A DNA stretch of 64,000 nt, from contig JAACJK010000172.1 in NCBI GenBank assembly GCA_013368325.1, positions 62,001-126,000 of the forward strand, read 5' to 3'. Within the stretch, counting starts at the first letter, position 1. Each line of letters starts with the position of its first letter. The position numbers and the translations under genes were made by a program. Positions 59,847 to 64,000 of the stretch are shown here, one piece after another. Source of the DNA: Ephemerocybe angulata. Taxonomy: Eukaryota > Basidiomycota > Agaricomycetes > Agaricales > Psathyrellaceae. The notes under the pieces are model-generated. The model searched no databases, had not been told where the DNA came from, and was given only the letters and a program-made list of their open reading frames with translations.

Positions 59847-61675
59847 CTACCACCTAAGTCCAAGCTGATACGCCATATTCAAGCCCATCGTCGCTTTGAA
59901 TGGATCCTTCTCTAAATCTTCATTCAAGAGCTGCTCGATGACTTCTTGTTTCTGCTGGGAGCCGAGTTGACCTAGATTTTCGTAGCCACCCACGGAGTCG
60001 CAGACGGGCAACATAATGTCCGACAGATGCTTCATGGGAGCGTGCATCGGATCGATAAAGGGGAGAAACTTCCCCGTCTTTGGGTCGTACATTTTCATGG
60101 ATCCCATTGACGGAAATGTCTAATAATACAGGGTCAATATTATAGTTCTCCTTGCTGTCTTTCTCGACTTTTGAATGAAAACGCACCGTGGGGCGGCCGG
60201 ACGTGATTCCCGCAGGATTCGTACTTTCATTGGACGGGTAATTGAAGCCAGAAGGATACTGGGCCATGGTTTCCTGACGTTGTCCAGAGTCCTCTGTCTG
60301 GATTTCGTTGGCGCGGTGAGGACCTACGAGCCAGTTTCTCTCGTTGTCGACCGCCAGGGTATTTTCGGCCAATGCCATTCGATTGGAGGGTACAACAGCA
60401 TCGGAGGAAGAATCCGGATATTGCTCGACGGAAAGTGCAAGTACAAGCTGATAGGGCATCGGTCCAATTGCGGGAGGGCGGGGTCCAAGACCAGAAACCA
60501 ACTCGGCCTGGCCAGGCGCCTTGGGCAGCAAGGGGTCGGAAGAGATGGATTGAGCAAGAGGAGACGGTCGATAATGTCTGGCGTCCTTGTTGTAGAATCG
60601 GTTTTGTTTCCTCGAAGCGCTTCCTATCTTGTCACTCTCGCTGGCTGGAATCTGAGTGTTCGAAAACTCGAAGCGTTGGATGACAGGGTGATCACCCATT
60701 GCCGAGATTGATTTTGCTAATGGCATGGCCGGTACTCCTGGGCCAGAAAGCGTGATGCGGAGTGGCCGATCTTGCTTAGAGGTTGCTGCATGTCTAGATG
60801 TGGCTCCAGCCGCGGTTGACTTGGAGGTTGAGGACTGTCCTTCGCTCTCGCTAGACGTAGACCAATCAGGCACCGGGGTATACCGCTCGGTTTTCACCGA
60901 CATGATCTTGTCACGCAGGGACATGCCATTGGTAGGTGCAACTGCGGACCCAGGTGCTGTAGGAAGGGGGGCCGAGTTTTCCTCAACGACAAGAGTTTTG
61001 GCCTTTTTCTTCTTCCCGCCTTGGGTGGTGTTGGCGCCATCAGATGTTGCTTTAGCCTTCCTCTTCTTCTGCGGGCCAGACTCAGCAGAGCCTTCTACAA
61101 CTGCCTCGCACGCTTCTTTCTTGACTTCGAGGCTATTATTCGCTGACTATGAGCCAAAAATGAGTGTCTTTAATGAACGAGATCATACACTGCTATGGGT
61201 GCGTACCGGGTTTATTCCCTGCGCTGCGACCTTGCGTTTCTTGGTTCTCTGGCGAGAAAACCACCCACATATCCATTTTTGTGTGCTAGAGAGAGAGAGA
61301 GGGAGAGAAACCGTACGCCGTCAGGGTACGAGCTCAGCGCTTCTTGTAAACTCCATTATCAATAGCCCATCGCATATCCCTGTTGGGACGAAGGACGCGT
61401 CGAAGACGCGATCTTTTACGCGTGTCGCGTGGCGGCGGTGGTTGCGCTCCGTTTTACGGAGCGATACTGCGCACAACGCCAACAGCCATCGCAGCGAAGT
61501 CAAATACGTACAGTCCAAGTTCCTTCTCGAGGCTTTCCAAAACGGCGGGGCTAATCATATCTGATTTGTTGAACGCGGCCATTAGCGCTTCGACCTGCTT
61601 CGCGTTTGCACGGACAGCATTAGGACGCGTTTTAGGTACTGAGATTGGCGGGGTAGGTTCAGAGGCGTTTTCCAT
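59847..61675 (-). CDS. Atypical homeodomain protein
   Basis: Exon 1 (61512-61675) and exon 2 (61207-61285) join to a homeodomain-like fold at residues about 18-77: RPNAVRANAKQVEALMAAFN, LESLEKELGLTQKWICGWF and SRQRTKKRKV. Helix 3 has the core W and F (WICGWF) but Arg where Asn51 is expected (WFSRQR). Next come EVKKEACEA, a nuclear-localisation-like basic cluster (KKRKAKATS; GGKKKKAKT), a long Ser/Pro-rich region with MSLRDKIMSV and YTPVPDW, and a C-terminal segment MGSMKMYDPKTGKFLPFIDP ending LGLNMAYQLGLRW-like. The last intron uses a GTGCGT donor, and its acceptor at about 60118 restores TFPSMGSMK. Predicted nuclear DNA-binding or DNA-associated protein; target unknown. Confidence 0.75.
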
Positions 61676-62985
61676 GTTGTTTACCGTGGATTATACGCAG
61701 GTACGAGCGATTTTCCCTAAGGCGTTAAAAGTATAGAGGGCCGGAACAGTGTGCGGGAAACTTGAACGATTATGAGGTGGGAAGCGCTGAATAAGCGCTG
61801 GCCAGGCACGGCTTAGTCAATATTTCGCACGAGTCCAACTTCACCAAGCCTTCCTCGTCGACGTCACTCCGACCTTCTCGCACATCAATCTTAGCTGGAC
61901 AAGTAACGACGATAAATTTTCATCGTAAGCCTCCCTGAGTACTATTAGACTGCAGGAACACTGCGCATCAGACGCGAATGATGCATAGACTTTGAATTGA
62001 AAAAGTGAAGGATGGCGAAGCCATGTTCGCCCCAAGGACTCAGCACGACATGCTAACAGATGCTGTCTCCCCTCCTGTCTACCAGGGCTTCTACGCGCGT
62101 GTCATCCGGTACGTATATTGCACGAAGACACGCCGGCAGGAGGGCTCCATCCTACAGACAACCAACGATGATGTGTACAGTGGGTGGGATATGTTATTCC
62201 AAGGCGCCTGTTGCCTTTGCAAATAGGGGATTGACCTTATAAAACCTTAACGTTCCAACCCTTTGAAACACTTCGAACTGACGACTCTCCTATGCTACGG
62301 TCTGGGCATATCCCTTCCGGCGATGCTACCTTTACAGATCCTTTCAATCTTGTTTCGAACGCTATCTGGGCAACTTGAATGACAAAGAAGATAACACGTC
62401 CTTGACTCGCATTCCGCAGTCTTTGGGATCGGCACTCGAGTGAGTTTCATTTAAGTTCCGAGAATACCGGCCTTTCGTACTAAAAGCCCTTCCCGCAGAA
62501 TATCTCCCGTGATACTACAAGATGAGCTTGGACTCGATCTACTTGGTGGTTACTTTAGTGCCCTCAATAATCGATCTCATTCCTTTGTGAGATGCAGGGA
62601 ACTTGACCCTGTTAGCGGAAGACAATCCCTATCCATTTGGACGCAGATTCACCCCCGCTCTTCCCACCACGAATAATTGTTATGTTCGATCAGCGGGGAA
62701 TGGCCCTCTCCGCCCGTGCAAAATCTATGCAAGACGTGGCTCCGAATTCTTGTGTCTCACCATGTGGGAATGACTCGCCGACACTGGTGAGGAAGCCGAA
62801 GAAGCGCCGGATCCGTAATTCGATCCTAACGGCACTCTAACGAGCGCCAGTCCCCGACTCCTAGGGGACTGTCCATAGGCCACCCTATCCTTACATCCGT
62901 CCCTGCGGCCTTCTATATTCTTCCTCGCCCAAGTCCCGCAAACGGGGTCAACAGTTCCAACTCTCCCGGTCTTCTGGTAGTATAT
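61676..62985. other. Intergenic/unassigned
   Basis: 1.3 kb upstream of the homeodomain gene. ORFs at 62005-62226 and 62637-62840 (+) are short and without motifs. No gene supported. Confidence 0.4.
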
Positions 62986-63840
62986 TCATCGTTGTCGTCC
63001 TGCAATTACGCATATCTGGGTGATGACATCGGTTCTGCGGAGGTTGATCAGCAAGCGACATGCGAGAATGGATAATCCCCTTATTTGAAGGCTGATAATA
63101 GTGCTCGCGCTGAGTAGGAGCAAAGGATGTTCAATGAAGAAACGATGCAGACTGACCGATGACGATTGGGTTTTGGGGATGATTAATGATTGGTAAACGA
63201 AGTTATCGATGCAACGGGCTCTGGACTTACCTGAGTAAATAGTTGTAGTAACCGAGGTTCTACATATCGTAGGCAACGTATTAGTATGGCATTAAGGTGA
63301 AATGCCGCCACGACCGCGCTTAAGAGCAGGATAACTGCCGAATGCTTGGGTGTATGAATAAGTAATACAAATAGAGGGCACACCAATGAAGACAACGATG
63401 TATAGCCCACCACCCCCGTATGGGCTGAGCCCACCATCCCAACGGATGGTCTGGGTCCATGGTTCCGGTTTTACCTCTATAGCGAACGTACAAGATCAAC
63501 AGTGTTAACTAGACTTGCAAAAAGCAGTAGCGAGTCCCTTGCTTTAGTTAGCCCAGTAATTCAAGTCTATCCAATAGTCACGCGTCCCCAAGTAGAGCAT
63601 GAAGACACAGAAGCAGGCATAAACGCAAGTGCAGTGTCGCGTCAGGGCGTATGTGATATGTTGGGGACTTTCTTCGCAGCCGACGGGCTCATGAGTGCCC
63701 GTATACCGTTTCGAAAATACGTCGCTTACCGGCGATATCGAATTGTGGGCACTCGAGTACTCCTCCTCAGGTCTCAGCCAGTACACGACGTTAGCAATAG
63801 AACTAATTTCGGACCATCCTGAACGAAATATGTGTAAGTG
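62986..63840 (-). other. Possible fragments of a spliced membrane protein
   Basis: On the minus strand, hydrophobic stretches separated by donor-like GTAAGT signals suggest short exons: near 63740-63830 GWSEISSIANVVYWLRPEEE, near 63590-63640 CVYACFCVFMLYLG, near 63235-63437 YTSLSSLVCPLFVLLIH and AVILLLSAVVAAFHLNAILI, near 63030-63110 LSILACRLLINLRR. This pattern resembles small multi-pass Agaricomycete membrane proteins, but junctions cannot be fixed and the 5' end may lie beyond the window. It may equally be a decayed gene. Confidence 0.25.
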
Positions 63841-64000
63841 CAAAAGTAAAGAGTGTGAGGGTGGAGAGAGAAAACTATTAGCCCGGGAGGCTCGTCATGT
63901 GCTCTGGATGCTGAGTGCACGTAACTTTCCCACATTTTGCGCATATTATGTTGGTCAATCAACATGACCGGGAATCGAACTCTCGCCGTCTTCCTTTCAT

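Noticed and set aside
59920..60118. Alternative C-terminus of the homeodomain protein by reading straight through
   Set aside because: The spliced path (GTGCGT donor, TTGACC branch, TTAG acceptor) gives a more protein-like C-terminus than the read-through, which is Arg/Ser-rich.
63961..64000. tRNA-like T-arm on the minus strand at the window end (GAGTTCGATTCCC)
   Set aside because: The T-loop matches, but the expected stem pairs fail (GAGAG against CCCGG) and the D and anticodon arms would lie outside the window; cannot be supported.
1..64000. Transposable elements, CRISPR arrays, rRNA
   Set aside because: No reverse transcriptase, integrase or transposase motifs, terminal repeats, CRISPR-like spacing or rRNA sequence noticed in either strand; a eukaryotic window would not hold CRISPR arrays.

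Overview
The window is nuclear DNA of a basidiomycete fungus, most likely an Agaricomycete (mushroom or wood-decay lineage). Genes are compact and split by many introns of about 50-60 bases with GTRNGT donors and CTRAY-like branch points. They lie on both strands with short spacers. Several families are typical of Agaricomycetes: short NACHT-type NLRs ending in a Trp/Cys-rich tail, BTB-like proteins, Trp-rich F-box proteins, Rds1-like ferritin-fold proteins and microsomal P450s. The species cannot be named from sequence alone. Exon boundaries below were placed by hand, using splice signals and reading-frame continuity.

Left part (0-18 kb), mostly housekeeping: heme oxygenase (-), the ER glucosyltransferase ALG6 (-), mitochondrial porin/VDAC (+), the mRNA-capping RNA 5'-triphosphatase (+), an F-box protein (+), an Rds1-like ferritin-fold secreted protein (-), a Rad60/Esc2-type SUMO-like-domain protein (-), and, head to head with it, a GCFC/PAXBP1-type splicing factor (+).

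Accessory segment (18-23 kb): two tandem same-strand NACHT NTPases (NLR-like). They share exon layout, a short N-terminal motif and a Cys/Trp tail, and neither carries WD40, ankyrin or TPR repeats. A degenerate tandem repeat lies between them.

Middle (23-48 kb): a large protein kinase with a long disordered/coiled tail (+), a BTB-like protein (-), an orphan secreted or membrane-anchored protein (-), eIF3i (-), a second BTB-like paralogue (+), an RRM+YTH m6A-reader protein (+), an F-box protein (+), a BBC1/MTI1-like actin-patch scaffold (+) and an unrecognised low-complexity protein (-).

Right part (49-64 kb): a P450 relic with its middle deleted, two intact related P450s (-) flanking TAF6 (+), an orphan polytopic membrane protein (-) and an atypical homeodomain protein (-). 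About 2.3 kb of mostly unassigned sequence follows, with scattered hydrophobic coding-like stretches.

No operon logic applies. The functional themes are basic cell biology (capping, splicing, translation initiation, transcription, glycosylation, mitochondrial transport) interrupted by lineage-specific islands (NLRs, P450s, BTB and F-box genes). The points most worth a second look are the paired minimal NLRs, several microexons (3, 14, 17 and 19 nt), a GC-AG intron in VDAC, the P450 deletion relic, a homeodomain without the canonical Asn51, and a YTH domain split by a long insertion.
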